Below are positions 8,224 to 17,532 of a DNA stretch of 32,628 bases, one piece after another. The position numbers were made by a program, and so were the translations under genes. Within the stretch, counting starts at the first letter, position 1; every line of letters starts with the position of its first letter. The notes under the pieces are model-generated. The model worked only from the letters and a program-made list of their open reading frames with translations, was not told the origin of the DNA and did not search any database. The DNA is from an uncultured Christensenella sp. (GTDB lineage: Bacteria > Bacillota > Clostridia > Christensenellales > UBA3700), in assembly GCA_910577795.1 (NCBI GenBank), contig CAJTNW010000017.1:1398-34025 (forward strand), in the 5' to 3' direction.

Positions 8224-8670
8224 ATGAAAATTGCTATTGGTTGTGACCATGGTGGATATGTACTTAAAGATGCGGTTATTGGTTGTTTGAAAAAACGTGG
8301 TATTGAGGTTATAGATTGTGGCACAAACTCCACTGATAGTGTTGATTACCCTGTATTTGGTGAAAAAGTAGCGCGATTAGTTGCAAAAGGTGAGTGCGAA
8401 AAAGGTGTTGTAATGTGCGGCACTGGAATTGGCATAAGCATTGCTGCTAACAAAGTAAAAGGTATACGATGTGCATTGTGTCATGACGAGTATACTGCTA
8501 AAATGACTGCTATGCATAATAACTCAAATGTTTTAGCAATGGGCGGAAGAGTTGTAACACCAGAAAAAGCAGTTCAGATATTGGAAAATTGGCTAGACAC
8601 TCAGTTTGAGGGTGGAAGACATATAAAAAGAGTAGATATGTTAACTGAAATTGAAAACAGAGAGGAATAA
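8224..8670 (+). CDS. rpiB: Ribose-5-phosphate isomerase B
   Basis: The enzyme interconverts ribose 5-phosphate and ribulose 5-phosphate in the non-oxidative pentose phosphate pathway. The 148-residue protein has the family motifs D8-H9-G-G, the catalytic Cys65 in CGTGIG, and the HNNSNVLAMGGRVV stretch. The start at 8224 follows AGGTGGTG, whereas the frame extension to 8194 has no ribosome site. RpiB and sugar-phosphate isomerases of the LacAB type are related, but the single complete domain and the ywl-type gene order favour RpiB. Only 3 bases separate its stop from the first V-ATPase gene, so the two are almost certainly co-transcribed. Confidence 0.95.
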   Translation: MKIAIGCDHGGYVLKDAVIGCLKKRGIEVIDCGTNSTDSVDYPVFGEKVARLVAKGECEKGVVMCGTGIGISIAANKVKGIRCALCHDEYTAKMTAMHNNSNVLAMGGRVVTPEKAVQILENWLDTQFEGGRHIKRVDMLTEIENREE

Positions 8671-8673
8671 TGT

Positions 8674-8994
8674 ATGATAGAAGATTTATTGCAAGAAATT
8701 GTTGCTTTGGAAAAGGAGCAGGAGGCAAAAGTCAGAAATAGTGTTCAAGAGGCAAAAGACATTGTACTTAGAGCAAAGGAAAAAGCCGTAGCAATAAGTG
8801 ATGATGCAGATGCTAAGATAAAAGAACTATCCTCTAAAAATATTGAAAAAGCAAATAAAGATGCAAAAAAGTTAAGCGATAAAATAATATCTAATGCAAC
8901 AGAAAAGGCAAATAGTATTATTGAGTCTGCAGATAAAAATAGTGATAAGATTATAACCGATATAATTGGGAGGTTAGAAATAAGATATGCCTAA
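8674..8994 (+). CDS. V/A-type ATPase peripheral stalk subunit G/H
   Basis: This 106-residue, nearly all-helical protein is rich in Ala, Lys, Glu and Asp with heptad spacing from end to end. That is typical of the G/H (NtpF/AhaH) subunit, which forms the peripheral stalk as a coiled-coil dimer with subunit E. It is first of the ATPase genes, directly before subunit I, as in the E. hirae ntp and archaeal aha operons. Its stop lies 8 bases inside the next gene. Sequence similarity alone would be weak; position and length make the call. Confidence 0.85.
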   Translation: MIEDLLQEIVALEKEQEAKVRNSVQEAKDIVLRAKEKAVAISDDADAKIKELSSKNIEKANKDAKKLSDKIISNATEKANSIIESADKNSDKIITDIIGRLEIRYA

Positions 8995-11050
8995 TGCAAC
9001 TATGAAAAAGTTAATAGGCGTCGGAAACAGGGGCGACAGAAAGCAGTTACTTAAGAGTTTAACTAAACTTGGCTGTGTGGAAGTAACTGAATGTAATTAT
9101 GATGCCCTTGAGAGAAGTCAGATAAACGATAGCGAGTATGATGAGATTACTTTGAAACTTGCTAGGCTTGACTTTGCAAAAGAATTTATAAAAGAACAAA
9201 AAGTTGTTATAAATAGTTTAATAAAAAAGAAAGTATTTGACATTAAACTTGAAAAACCAAACTTGCTTGAACAAAAACCGGAAATTGATTATGAAGATTT
9301 TTGTAATTGTAAAGACTGGGAATATCAAGTGTTTGACAAAATTAGTGCTTTGGAACAAATGAAGAGCGAACTTGTTGAAAACAAATCAAAACTTTCTAAA
9401 GCAAAAAATTTATTGGCACAAGTATCTGTTTATAAAGATTTAAATTGTAAGTTTACTGATTTTTGCGGTACAAAACATTCTGAGGCTATTTTAGGACAAA
9501 TTCCAAAATCAAAAGCAGAGCAAGCAAAAGAAATAGAAAATTCTTTTCCTGATAGTGTAATTGAAATTTTTGGTGATGGTCAATTTGTTGCAATTGCAGT
9601 ATTGTGTTTGCGTGAGAGTAGTGAAGAGATTTTATCTAAACTTGCAGATTTAGAGTTTGTACAAAATAATCTTAATATAAATGAAATTCCAAGAGTAAAA
9701 ATATCTGACTTGGAAATTGAGATAAAACAACTTGAGTTTGAGATAAATCATATTGCAGAAGTTGTTGCAAAAGATTATATAACTAATGAATTTGATAGCA
9801 AATGCAAACTTTTGCAAGATTTTTATAATGTAGAGATGCAAAAACTTCAAACACAAAAATTAATGGTAGAAACAAAATCTTCATTTATGTTTGAGAGTTG
9901 GTATCCTGTATCTTGTGAGGAGACAATTGTTAAGTCTTTAGAAGATAGTCCTCTTGCGTTGTATTTTTATACTAGAGAACCACTTGAGGAAGAAGTCCCA
10001 CCTACTTATACAATGAACAATGGGTTGGTTACTTCTTACGAGAGTGTTACTAATATGTTTAGTGTTCCTAATTATAAGGAAATTGACCCTAATCCTTTTG
10101 TAACTTTTTTCTTTATACTATTTTTTGGTGTAATGATAAGTGATGCGGGATATGGTTTGCTTATGGCACTTGGTGCAGGCATAATGCTTGCAATTAAAAA
10201 ACCTAGAAAGCATGAGATGAGTTTAGTCAAAATAATTTTTGCAGGTGGTATTTCTACTATTTTTTGGGGAATATTGTTTGGCGGATATTTTGGTATAGAT
10301 GCAGATGTTATTAATGGTTGGTTTGGCTTGCCAGCGGGTACAAAATCTTGGTATTGGTTTAGCCCATTGCAAACCCCTACAATGATGCTTGCTTTGTCAC
10401 TTGGTTTAGGTATTTTCCAAATGCTAGTTGGTATGGCAATAAATGCTTACTCATTATTTAAAAACAAAAAACCTTTTGATGCTATATTTGGTGTATTCAG
10501 TTGGTATGTTTTGCTTTTAGGTTTAGGCTTATTTGCAATGGAAGGATTTTTGTTTAAAGGTAATATTGCTATGAAATATACTGGTATTGCAATGCTTGCA
10601 GTTGGATTATTAGGCTTAATGGTTGCAGGTGGCTTGCATAAAAAAGGTGTTAAAATTGTATCCGGTGCCTTTGGTAATTTGTATAGCATAATTAACTTCT
10701 TTAGTGATTTGTTAAGTTATACTAGATTATTTGGTTTAGGTCTTGCAACTGGAGTTATAGCAATGGTATTTAATCAAATTGCTATGGTTATGATTCAAAT
10801 ATTGCCTATAGTTGGATACCTTGTTGCAATATTCTTATTGCTTGTTGGACATTTGTTTAATATTGCAATTAACACTTTGGGTGCTTATGTTCATAACTCA
10901 AGATTACAGTTTGTTGAGTTCTTTGGCAAATTTTATGAGGGTGGCGGAAGATTATTTGTACCACTTGGTAGTAGTATGAAAAATTATAATTTTACTTTAG
11001 AGCCGGCAATGGACACAAAAAGTAAAAACAAAAAAGCAGTTAATAAATAA
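8987..11050 (+). CDS. ntpI: V/A-type ATPase membrane subunit I
   Basis: The 687-residue stator subunit carries the ion path beside the rotor ring. The N-terminal half (1 to about 355) is cytoplasmic and helical and binds the peripheral stalks; the C-terminal half holds about seven membrane helices, starting with NPFVTFFFILFFGVMISDAG. Arg580 in SYTRLFGLGLA is the family's essential membrane arginine that interacts with the ring carboxylate. The length is usual. The start at 8987 overlaps subunit G/H; an alternative ATG at 9002 (MKKLIGVG) is possible, and the GGAGG site (8969-8973) is rather far from either. Confidence 0.95.
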   Translation: MPNATMKKLIGVGNRGDRKQLLKSLTKLGCVEVTECNYDALERSQINDSEYDEITLKLARLDFAKEFIKEQKVVINSLIKKKVFDIKLEKPNLLEQKPEIDYEDFCNCKDWEYQVFDKISALEQMKSELVENKSKLSKAKNLLAQVSVYKDLNCKFTDFCGTKHSEAILGQIPKSKAEQAKEIENSFPDSVIEIFGDGQFVAIAVLCLRESSEEILSKLADLEFVQNNLNINEIPRVKISDLEIEIKQLEFEINHIAEVVAKDYITNEFDSKCKLLQDFYNVEMQKLQTQKLMVETKSSFMFESWYPVSCEETIVKSLEDSPLALYFYTREPLEEEVPPTYTMNNGLVTSYESVTNMFSVPNYKEIDPNPFVTFFFILFFGVMISDAGYGLLMALGAGIMLAIKKPRKHEMSLVKIIFAGGISTIFWGILFGGYFGIDADVINGWFGLPAGTKSWYWFSPLQTPTMMLALSLGLGIFQMLVGMAINAYSLFKNKKPFDAIFGVFSWYVLLLGLGLFAMEGFLFKGNIAMKYTGIAMLAVGLLGLMVAGGLHKKGVKIVSGAFGNLYSIINFFSDLLSYTRLFGLGLATGVIAMVFNQIAMVMIQILPIVGYLVAIFLLLVGHLFNIAINTLGAYVHNSRLQFVEFFGKFYEGGGRLFVPLGSSMKNYNFTLEPAMDTKSKNKKAVNK

Positions 11051-11056
11051 AAAAAC

Positions 11057-11086
11057 CTTACAAAAATCGCTAGGATTTTGTAATTT
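11057..11086 (+). terminator. Hairpin within the V-ATPase operon, possible attenuator
   Basis: TTACAAAA (11057-11064) pairs with TTTTGTAA (11075-11082), extended by two inner pairs around GCTA, and TTTTAG follows. It lies just after subunit I and before a new promoter, so it could partly stop transcription arriving from upstream. Confidence 0.45.
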
Positions 11087-11112
11087 TAGATATAAATATA
11101 TTTTAATGACAA

Positions 11113-11142
11113 TTGTTAGTGATTTTGATAAATGTATATAAT
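11113..11142 (+). promoter_or_regulatory. Internal promoter before subunit K
   Basis: TTGTTA (11113-11118), 18 bases, TATAAT (11137-11142), inside a 198-base gap in an otherwise tightly packed operon. The leader would be about 100 bases, ending in the strong site AGGAGGAG. It would raise expression of the ring subunit, which is needed in about ten copies per complex. Confidence 0.5.
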
Positions 11143-11248
11143 ATTTTATACATTATTAATAAGTTATAGTATGTGAATAAAAAATGTAATATAATTTTTA
11201 AATCACAAAAATATAAAAAACAAACTCAAGTTTCAGGAGGAGTAAAAA

Positions 11249-11722
11249 ATGAGTTTAGGAATATTTTATGCAATTTTAGGTGCAGCACTTGCTGCCGTAT
11301 TTGCAGGAATAGGTTCTGCAGTAGGTGTAGGCTTAGCAGGACAAGCAGCAGCAGGACTTACTGCTGAGGACCCAGATAAGTTTTCAAAAGCATTGATTTT
11401 GGAATTGTTGCCTGGTACTCAAGGTATTTATGGTTTGATAATTGCATTTATAGTATTTATTAAAATCAATTTGTTTGGTGATATGGTAACTTTGACTGAT
11501 GGACAAGGATTAGCAATTATGGCTGGTTGTTTACCAATGGCTATAGTTGGTTTGATTTCTGGTATTTATCAAGGTAAAGTAGCAGCAAGCAATATTGCTA
11601 TGATAGCAAAAAGACCTGAGGCATTTGGTAAAGGTATTACTATTACTGCAATGGTAGAGACTTATGCTTTGCTTGCATTGTTGATTTCTTTCCTTGCTGT
11701 ATTTATGTTTAAAATTGCATAA
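11249..11722 (+). CDS. ntpK: V/A-type ATPase rotor ring subunit K, probably Na+-binding
   Basis: This 157-residue proteolipid consists of two fused helical hairpins (four membrane helices), as in NtpK of E. hirae. The Na+ ligands of that protein (Leu61, Thr64, Gln65, Gln110, Glu139) have exact counterparts here with the same spacing: Leu54, Thr57 and Gln58 in LLPGTQGIYG, Gln108 in IYQGKVAA and Glu137 in MVETYALL. A Na+-pumping or Na+-driven complex is therefore likely. The first hairpin lacks the ring carboxylate, as usual for this type. The AGGAGGAG site is the strongest in the operon. Confidence 0.95.
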   Translation: MSLGIFYAILGAALAAVFAGIGSAVGVGLAGQAAAGLTAEDPDKFSKALILELLPGTQGIYGLIIAFIVFIKINLFGDMVTLTDGQGLAIMAGCLPMAIVGLISGIYQGKVAASNIAMIAKRPEAFGKGITITAMVETYALLALLISFLAVFMFKIA

Positions 11723-11731
11723 GGATTATAT

Positions 11732-12319
11732 ATGAATAGTAGTAAAGTTATTTTGGACAAAATAATCAGTGATAATAGTGCGATTATTTCTGACAATATA
11801 AAACGTGCGGAAGATACTGCAAACGATATTATTGCAAAAGCGGAACAAGATGCTGCTTTAAGAGTAAGCGAGTTTGAGAGTGGATTAAAAGCAAATTATG
11901 ACGAAGTGATAAGACGTGCTACAGTTGTTGCTGGGCTTGATGCTAAAAAGATTTTGATGAACGCAAAATCTTGTGCTATTGATAATTTGTTTGAAAAAGC
12001 ATTAAATCAACTAGCAAATATGGATAAAAAGAAGTATCTTGCAATAATTGAAAGTCTTTTGAAAAAATATGCAGAAGACGGAGACACTGTTATTATCTCT
12101 GAAATGGATAAGAATAGAATTACACAAAAATTTATTGATGATGTGGCAAAAAAATTAGCCATTAAATTAACTTTATCTAAAGAATTAGGTAATTTTAATG
12201 GTGGTGTTGTTTTGGCTGGAAAAAATTCTGATAAAAACTTATCTTTTGATATGGAATTGTTAGGTATAAGAGAAGAGTATGAAACGCAAATAGCAAATAT
12301 GCTTTTTGAGGAGAAATAA
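11732..12319 (+). CDS. V/A-type ATPase stalk subunit E
   Basis: The 195-residue protein has a long charged N-terminal helix (about 1-85), which pairs with subunit G/H, and a compact C-terminal alpha/beta domain (NFNGGVVLAGKNSDKNLSFD) that binds the top of the A3B3 head. Length and order (K-E-C) fit the family. It starts 9 bases after subunit K, and its stop overlaps the next start by one base (TAATG), so translation is coupled. Confidence 0.92.
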   Translation: MNSSKVILDKIISDNSAIISDNIKRAEDTANDIIAKAEQDAALRVSEFESGLKANYDEVIRRATVVAGLDAKKILMNAKSCAIDNLFEKALNQLANMDKKKYLAIIESLLKKYAEDGDTVIISEMDKNRITQKFIDDVAKKLAIKLTLSKELGNFNGGVVLAGKNSDKNLSFDMELLGIREEYETQIANMLFEEK

Positions 12320-13323
12320 TGGCTGGGCAAAGTTTAATCTATTCAAACGCAAGAGTTAAAGCAATGGAAAATAGTCTTTTGACTAGTGAAAAAATTACCC
12401 GAATGGCTTATTCGGATAGTTTGCTTGATGCTATTAAAATTTTATATGAGAGTAACTATGGTGGTGGTGCTACTATTGATAATCCTTATACTTATGGTGA
12501 AATTTTGCGTGCAGAAGAAAAAAGAGTGGTTGATTTTGTGCGTGAGGCTATGCCAGATAAAAGTGGTCTTCAAACATTGCTTACACCTAATGACTATCAT
12601 AATGCAAAAAGTTATCTTAAAAATAAATTTGCAAAAGATTTAGATTTAAACTTAATGTTGCTTCCTGCAGGTAATATTGAACTTTCAGTGCTTGAAGAGG
12701 GGATTGTAAAAGAAGAATATGCAAAATTGCCTGCTGATATGGTGGTTGCCATTAAAGAAATAGAAGATATTGCACATGAAGATAAATTGCCACCACGTTT
12801 TATAGATATTACTTTGGACAAAGCAATGTATAAGGATATTTTGTCAGCATGCAAAAAGGCTAATGTTAAAAGTATTACAAAATATTGGAAGGCTAATATT
12901 GATTTTATTAATGTTAGCACAATGCTAAGGTGTAAAAGAATAAATGCCGATATTGCTTTTTTGAAGGAAAACCTAATAGAGGGTGGCGAGATAAATGATT
13001 ATATACTAGAAGGACTTTATAAAGAAAGTTATGATATAATAACTGAAAAATTAAAGTATTGCAGTATAGGTGATATCATAAGTGTTGGTGTAAATGAGAC
13101 TAAGGCAGAAAAAGCATTGGTTGAATATGAAGTGCTGTGGGATAACTATTTGCTAAACATTTTTAAAGAAGATAGAGCAGATGTGTTTTCTGTTGCGCCT
13201 ATTGCAGGATTTTATACCGCCAAAAAGATAGAAATTAAAATGGTAAGAATGATTTTGACTTGTTTAAAAAATCGTGCTGATTTAAAGGATATTAAAGCAA
13301 GACTGAGAGGTTTTTATGCGTAA
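12319..13323 (+). CDS. V/A-type ATPase central subunit C (d-type)
   Basis: This 334-residue, helix-rich protein is the funnel-shaped subunit that joins the ring to the central stalk. The N-terminal YSNARVKAMENSLLTSEK stretch and the repeated three-helix layout with YGEILRAEEKR and FYTAKKIEIKMVRMILTCLK are characteristic. It is made in coupled fashion with its neighbours, overlapping subunit E by 1 base and subunit F by 8 bases. Confidence 0.92.
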   Translation: MAGQSLIYSNARVKAMENSLLTSEKITRMAYSDSLLDAIKILYESNYGGGATIDNPYTYGEILRAEEKRVVDFVREAMPDKSGLQTLLTPNDYHNAKSYLKNKFAKDLDLNLMLLPAGNIELSVLEEGIVKEEYAKLPADMVVAIKEIEDIAHEDKLPPRFIDITLDKAMYKDILSACKKANVKSITKYWKANIDFINVSTMLRCKRINADIAFLKENLIEGGEINDYILEGLYKESYDIITEKLKYCSIGDIISVGVNETKAEKALVEYEVLWDNYLLNIFKEDRADVFSVAPIAGFYTAKKIEIKMVRMILTCLKNRADLKDIKARLRGFYA

Positions 13324-13636
13324 AGAAAAAATTGCCGTTTTAGGGGCTAGTGATATAACACTTGCGTTTAAAGCAATTGGTATGGATGTGTATGATGCTA
13401 ACTCAATTGGTGAGGCAAGCGAAAAATTAAAACTTCTTGCAAGAAATTATTCAGTAATTTTTATAACAGAAGATTTGGCTATGCAGATAGAAGAGCAAAT
13501 TGAAAGGTACAGAAACAGAACTTATCCTGCTATTATACCTATACCATCATCTAGTGGTAGCACTGGTTATGGAGTGGCTAATATCAAAAAAGATGTGGAA
13601 AAAGCAGTTGGCACAGATATTTTGTTTAATGACTAA
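13316..13636 (+). CDS. V/A-type ATPase central stalk subunit F
   Basis: This 106-residue protein has a Rossmann-like start (KIAVLGASDITLAFKAIG), the FITEDLA strand-helix junction and the conserved loop IPSSSGSTGYG before the C-terminal helix that inserts along subunit D. The size is typical. An 83-base AT-rich gap follows before subunit A. It contains a TATAAT at about 13654 without a clear -35, so I do not call a promoter there. Confidence 0.93.
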   Translation: MRKEKIAVLGASDITLAFKAIGMDVYDANSIGEASEKLKLLARNYSVIFITEDLAMQIEEQIERYRNRTYPAIIPIPSSSGSTGYGVANIKKDVEKAVGTDILFND

Positions 13637-13719
13637 TAGAATATAAACATTTATATAATGATAAAATAAAAATATATACCTGATATATGGTGTATTCAGA
13701 CTAAAAGAGAGGTCGAAAA

Positions 13720-15483
13720 ATGAGTGATGGAAAAATTATAAAAGTATCCGGTCCGTTAATTGTTGCAGAAAATATGCATGACTGTAAAATGTTTGATGTT
13801 GTGCGTGTGTCTAGCAAAAATTTAATCGGCGAAGTAATTGAATTGAGAGGAGATAAAGCATCTATTCAGGTTTATGAGGAAACAAGTGGACTAGGCGCTG
13901 GCGAAGTTGTAAAAACTACTGGCGAACCTTTGTCTGTAGAACTTGGTCCAGGTTTGCTTGAAGGTATGTATGACGGTATTCAAAGACCGCTAGACAAGTT
14001 GCTTGAGGCATCAGGTGACAGAATTTCCAGTGGTGTAGATATGCCTGCTCTTAATTATACTAAGTTATGGAATTTTGTACCATCTTTAAAAGTTGGTGAT
14101 AAGGTTACTGGTGGTGATATTATTGGTAATGTACAAGAAAATACCGTGTTTAACCACAAAATACTTGTGCCAATTGGGGTAGAGGGTGAGATTATAGAAA
14201 TTAAAAGTGGTGAGTTTACTGTAAAAGACTGCATTGCAGTGGTAAAAACCGCTAAAGGTAAAAAAGAATTAACAATGATGCAAAAGTGGCCAGTCAGAAA
14301 AGGTAGACCATACAAAACAAAAATGTCACCTAATAAACCACTTATAAGCGGACAAAGAGTTATAGATACTTTCTTTCCAGTAGCAAAGGGTGGTTGTGCT
14401 TGCGTACCCGGACCATTTGGTAGCGGTAAAACAGTTGTACAACACCAACTTGCAAAATGGGCAGATGCTGACATTATTGTTTATGTAGGTTGTGGCGAAC
14501 GTGGTAATGAAATGACAGACGTTTTAAATGAGTTCCCTGAACTTATTGACCCAAAAACTGGTGAGTCACTAATGAAACGTACAGTACTTATTGCAAACAC
14601 TTCTGATATGCCAGTTGCTGCTCGTGAGGCAAGTATTTATACTGGTATCACAATTGCTGAATACTTTAGAGACCAAGGCTACAATGTTGCAATTATGGCG
14701 GACTCTTCTTCAAGATGGGCAGAGGCATTGCGTGAAATGTCAGGACGTTTGGAAGAGATGCCTGGCGAAGAAGGATATCCTGCATATTTGTCATCAAGAC
14801 TTGCAGAGTATTATGAAAGAGCAGGAATTGTAAAAACTTTAGGAAGTGAGGATAAAATAGGTTCTATTACTGCAATATCTGCAGTATCTCCTCCGGGTGG
14901 TGATTTGTCAGAGCCAGTTTCTCAAGCAACTTTGCGTATAGTAAAAGTATTTTGGGGCTTATCTGCATCGCTTGCTTATAAAAGACATTTCCCAGCAATT
15001 GACTGGCTTTCTAGTTATTCTTTGTATGATGATAAATTGTCAGACTGGTATAAGGAAAATGTAAACGAAAATTGGATGGCTTATCGTGGTCGTGCTTTAA
15101 AGATTTTGCAGGAAGAGGCTAACCTTGATGAAATAGTTAGACTTGTTGGTGTAGATGCACTTTCACCAAAAGACAGAATGATTATGGAAACAGCAAAATC
15201 TATTCGTGAAGACTATTTGCATCAAGATGCTTTCCATGAGGTTGATACTTATGCAACACTAAAAAAACAATGCACAATGCTAAAATTGATATTGGAAGCG
15301 CATGATTTAGCAATAAAAGCAATTGAAGAAGATGTGGAAGTTGACGACATACTAGAACTTCCAGCACGTGAGGCAATTAGCCGTTCAAAATATATTGAAG
15401 AGAGCAATTTGGCTAAGTTTGAAGAACTTTCTAAACAAATGGCAGATGAAATAGAAACCCTTATTTCTGAAGGAGAGTTATAA
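13720..15483 (+). CDS. ntpA: V/A-type ATPase catalytic subunit A
   Basis: This is the nucleotide-hydrolysing subunit of the A3B3 head. At 587 residues it has the normal length, including the A-type non-homologous insert (about 110-190). The Walker A loop GPFGSGKT is at 231-238, followed by the GER loop and the Walker B region NVAIMADSSSRWAEALRE. There is no intein. GAGAGGT precedes the ATG. Its stop overlaps the start of subunit B by one base. Confidence 0.97.
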   Translation: MSDGKIIKVSGPLIVAENMHDCKMFDVVRVSSKNLIGEVIELRGDKASIQVYEETSGLGAGEVVKTTGEPLSVELGPGLLEGMYDGIQRPLDKLLEASGDRISSGVDMPALNYTKLWNFVPSLKVGDKVTGGDIIGNVQENTVFNHKILVPIGVEGEIIEIKSGEFTVKDCIAVVKTAKGKKELTMMQKWPVRKGRPYKTKMSPNKPLISGQRVIDTFFPVAKGGCACVPGPFGSGKTVVQHQLAKWADADIIVYVGCGERGNEMTDVLNEFPELIDPKTGESLMKRTVLIANTSDMPVAAREASIYTGITIAEYFRDQGYNVAIMADSSSRWAEALREMSGRLEEMPGEEGYPAYLSSRLAEYYERAGIVKTLGSEDKIGSITAISAVSPPGGDLSEPVSQATLRIVKVFWGLSASLAYKRHFPAIDWLSSYSLYDDKLSDWYKENVNENWMAYRGRALKILQEEANLDEIVRLVGVDALSPKDRMIMETAKSIREDYLHQDAFHEVDTYATLKKQCTMLKLILEAHDLAIKAIEEDVEVDDILELPAREAISRSKYIEESNLAKFEELSKQMADEIETLISEGEL

Positions 15484-16868
15484 TGCTTAAAGAATATAAG
15501 TCAATAAAAGAAATAGTTGGACCTTTGATGCTTGTTGAGGGTGTAGAAGGCGCTAAGTTTGATGAACTTGTAGAAATTGTACAAGAAGATGGCGAAATTA
15601 GACGTGGTAAAGTATTGGAAGTAAACCGCGATAAAGCCTTGGTACAATTGTTTGAAGGTTCACAAGGTATTCAAATGAGTACATCAAAAGCAAGATTTTT
15701 GGGCAGAAGTTTGGAACTTGCTTTGAGTGAGGATATGCTTGGTAGAGTGTTTGATGGACTAGGTAATCCACGTGATGGTGGTGCTGCTATTATTCCTGAA
15801 AAGAGAATGAACATAAATGGTAGCCCTATTAACCCAGCAGCACGTGACTATCCAGACGAATTTATTCAAACAGGTGTTTCTGCAATTGATGGTTTGAATA
15901 CACTTGTAAGAGGACAAAAGTTGCCAGTTTTTAGTGCGTCAGGTTTGCCACATGCGGAACTTGCAGCACAAATTGCAAGGCAAGCAAAAGTTTTAAACAC
16001 AAGTGATAAGTTTGCAGTAGTTTTTGCAGCAATAGGTATTACTTATGAAGAAGCAGACTTCTTTATGCAAGATTTAAGAAAAACAGGCGCTATTGAAAGA
16101 GCAGTTATGTTTATGAACCTTGCTAATGACCCTGCTATAGAGCGTATTGCTACACCAAAAATGGCACTAACTGCGGCAGAGTATCTTGCCTTTGAAAAAG
16201 GTATGCACGTACTTGTAATAATGACAGATATAACTAACTATGCAGAGGCTTTGCGTGAAGTGTCTGCTGCAAGAAAAGAAGTACCTGGTCGTCGTGGCTA
16301 TCCTGGTTATATGTATACAGACTTAGCAACTATTTATGAAAGAGCGGGCAGAATAAGAGGCAAAAAAGGTAGTATTACTCAAATACCTATTTTAACAATG
16401 CCTGAAGATGACAAAACTCACCCTATCCCAGACTTGACTGGTTATATTACAGAGGGACAAATTATTTTGTCAAGAGAACTTCATAAAAAAGGTGTTGAGC
16501 CTCCAATTGATGTACTGCCATCTTTGTCAAGACTTAAAAACAAAGGTATTGGTAAAGGCAAAACACGTGAAGACCATGCAGATACTATGAATCAATTGTT
16601 TTCCGCTTATGCAAGAGGTAAAGAGGCAAAAGAATTATCTGCTATTTTGGGTGATGCAGCCTTATCTCCTGTTGATAGGCTATATGCAAAATTTGCAGAA
16701 GAGTTTGAGACAAAATATGTTTCTCAAGGTAATTCTACTGACCGCACTATAGAGGATACTTTGCGTATTGGTTGGGAGTTGCTAACAATTTTGCCAAGAG
16801 CAGAAATGAAGAGAATAAGAGACAAATATTTGGAAGAATATTATGATAAAATGAAGGTTGAGGACTAA
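15483..16868 (+). CDS. ntpB: V/A-type ATPase subunit B
   Basis: This 461-residue, non-catalytic partner of subunit A has the same three-domain plan but no Walker A loop (SASGLPHAELAAQIARQAKV in its place). GRRGYPGYMYTDLATIYERAGR and the PSLSRLKNKGIGKGKTREDH segment near 340-360 are family landmarks. Translation is coupled to A through TAATG, and subunit D follows after 2 bases. Confidence 0.97.
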   Translation: MLKEYKSIKEIVGPLMLVEGVEGAKFDELVEIVQEDGEIRRGKVLEVNRDKALVQLFEGSQGIQMSTSKARFLGRSLELALSEDMLGRVFDGLGNPRDGGAAIIPEKRMNINGSPINPAARDYPDEFIQTGVSAIDGLNTLVRGQKLPVFSASGLPHAELAAQIARQAKVLNTSDKFAVVFAAIGITYEEADFFMQDLRKTGAIERAVMFMNLANDPAIERIATPKMALTAAEYLAFEKGMHVLVIMTDITNYAEALREVSAARKEVPGRRGYPGYMYTDLATIYERAGRIRGKKGSITQIPILTMPEDDKTHPIPDLTGYITEGQIILSRELHKKGVEPPIDVLPSLSRLKNKGIGKGKTREDHADTMNQLFSAYARGKEAKELSAILGDAALSPVDRLYAKFAEEFETKYVSQGNSTDRTIEDTLRIGWELLTILPRAEMKRIRDKYLEEYYDKMKVED

Positions 16869-16870
16869 TT

Positions 16871-17506
16871 ATGGCAAGTAAATTAAAAGTCAACCCTACA
16901 CGAATGGAACTTAGACGTTTAAAAGACAGAAAAAAGACTGCCGTTCGTGGACATAAATTGTTAAAAGATAAATCTGATGAAATGATTAGACAATTTATAG
17001 GGTATGCCAAAGAAAATATGCGTTTAAGATTAGAAGTTGAGCAAGAGTTGTCAAATGCTTTGGCTGGGTTTATGCTTGCAAAATCTGTAAGTACGGATAG
17101 TGTTATTTGGGAGGCTTTAAGTATGCCTGCAATTAGTATGGAGTTGGGACTTAGTACTAAAAATATTATGAGTGTTAATGTTCCAAGTATAGAGATTAAA
17201 AAGTCGGAATCTACTAGCCTTTATCCATATTCTTTTGCAAGTGTAACAAGTGAACTTGATAAATCAATTAGTACAATATCCGCTTTGGCAGAAAAATTGA
17301 TTAAACTTGCAGAGGTGGAAAAAACTTGTAATATGCTTGCCTCTGAAATTGAAAAAAATAGACGAAGAGTTAATGCTCTTGAGTATATTATGATTCCTCA
17401 AACAGAAGAGGCTATTCATGACATTACTATGAAACTTGACGAAAATGAAAGAGGTAATATAGTAAGACTTATGAAAGTAAAAACAATACTTGCAAATAGA
17501 GAATAA
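16871..17506 (+). CDS. ntpD: V/A-type ATPase central shaft subunit D
   Basis: This 211-residue protein has two long helices (about 1-75 and 130-205) that form the rotating coiled-coil shaft. KVNPTRMELRRLKDRKKTA at the N-terminus and RRRVNALEYIMIP near the C-terminus are hallmarks of the family. It is the last gene of the operon and is followed by a clear terminator. Confidence 0.96.
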   Translation: MASKLKVNPTRMELRRLKDRKKTAVRGHKLLKDKSDEMIRQFIGYAKENMRLRLEVEQELSNALAGFMLAKSVSTDSVIWEALSMPAISMELGLSTKNIMSVNVPSIEIKKSESTSLYPYSFASVTSELDKSISTISALAEKLIKLAEVEKTCNMLASEIEKNRRRVNALEYIMIPQTEEAIHDITMKLDENERGNIVRLMKVKTILANRE

Positions 17507-17532
17507 TTAGTTTTGATTAAATGACAATTAAT

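Noticed and set aside
11173..11367. 64-codon open frame overlapping the start of the ring subunit
   Set aside because: It is a shadow in another frame of the K gene, rich in Cys and Arg from Ala/Gly codons, with no ribosome site.
13637..13719. Promoter between ATPase subunits F and A
   Set aside because: TATAAT is present near 13654 but has no usable -35; read-through from the upstream operon is simpler.
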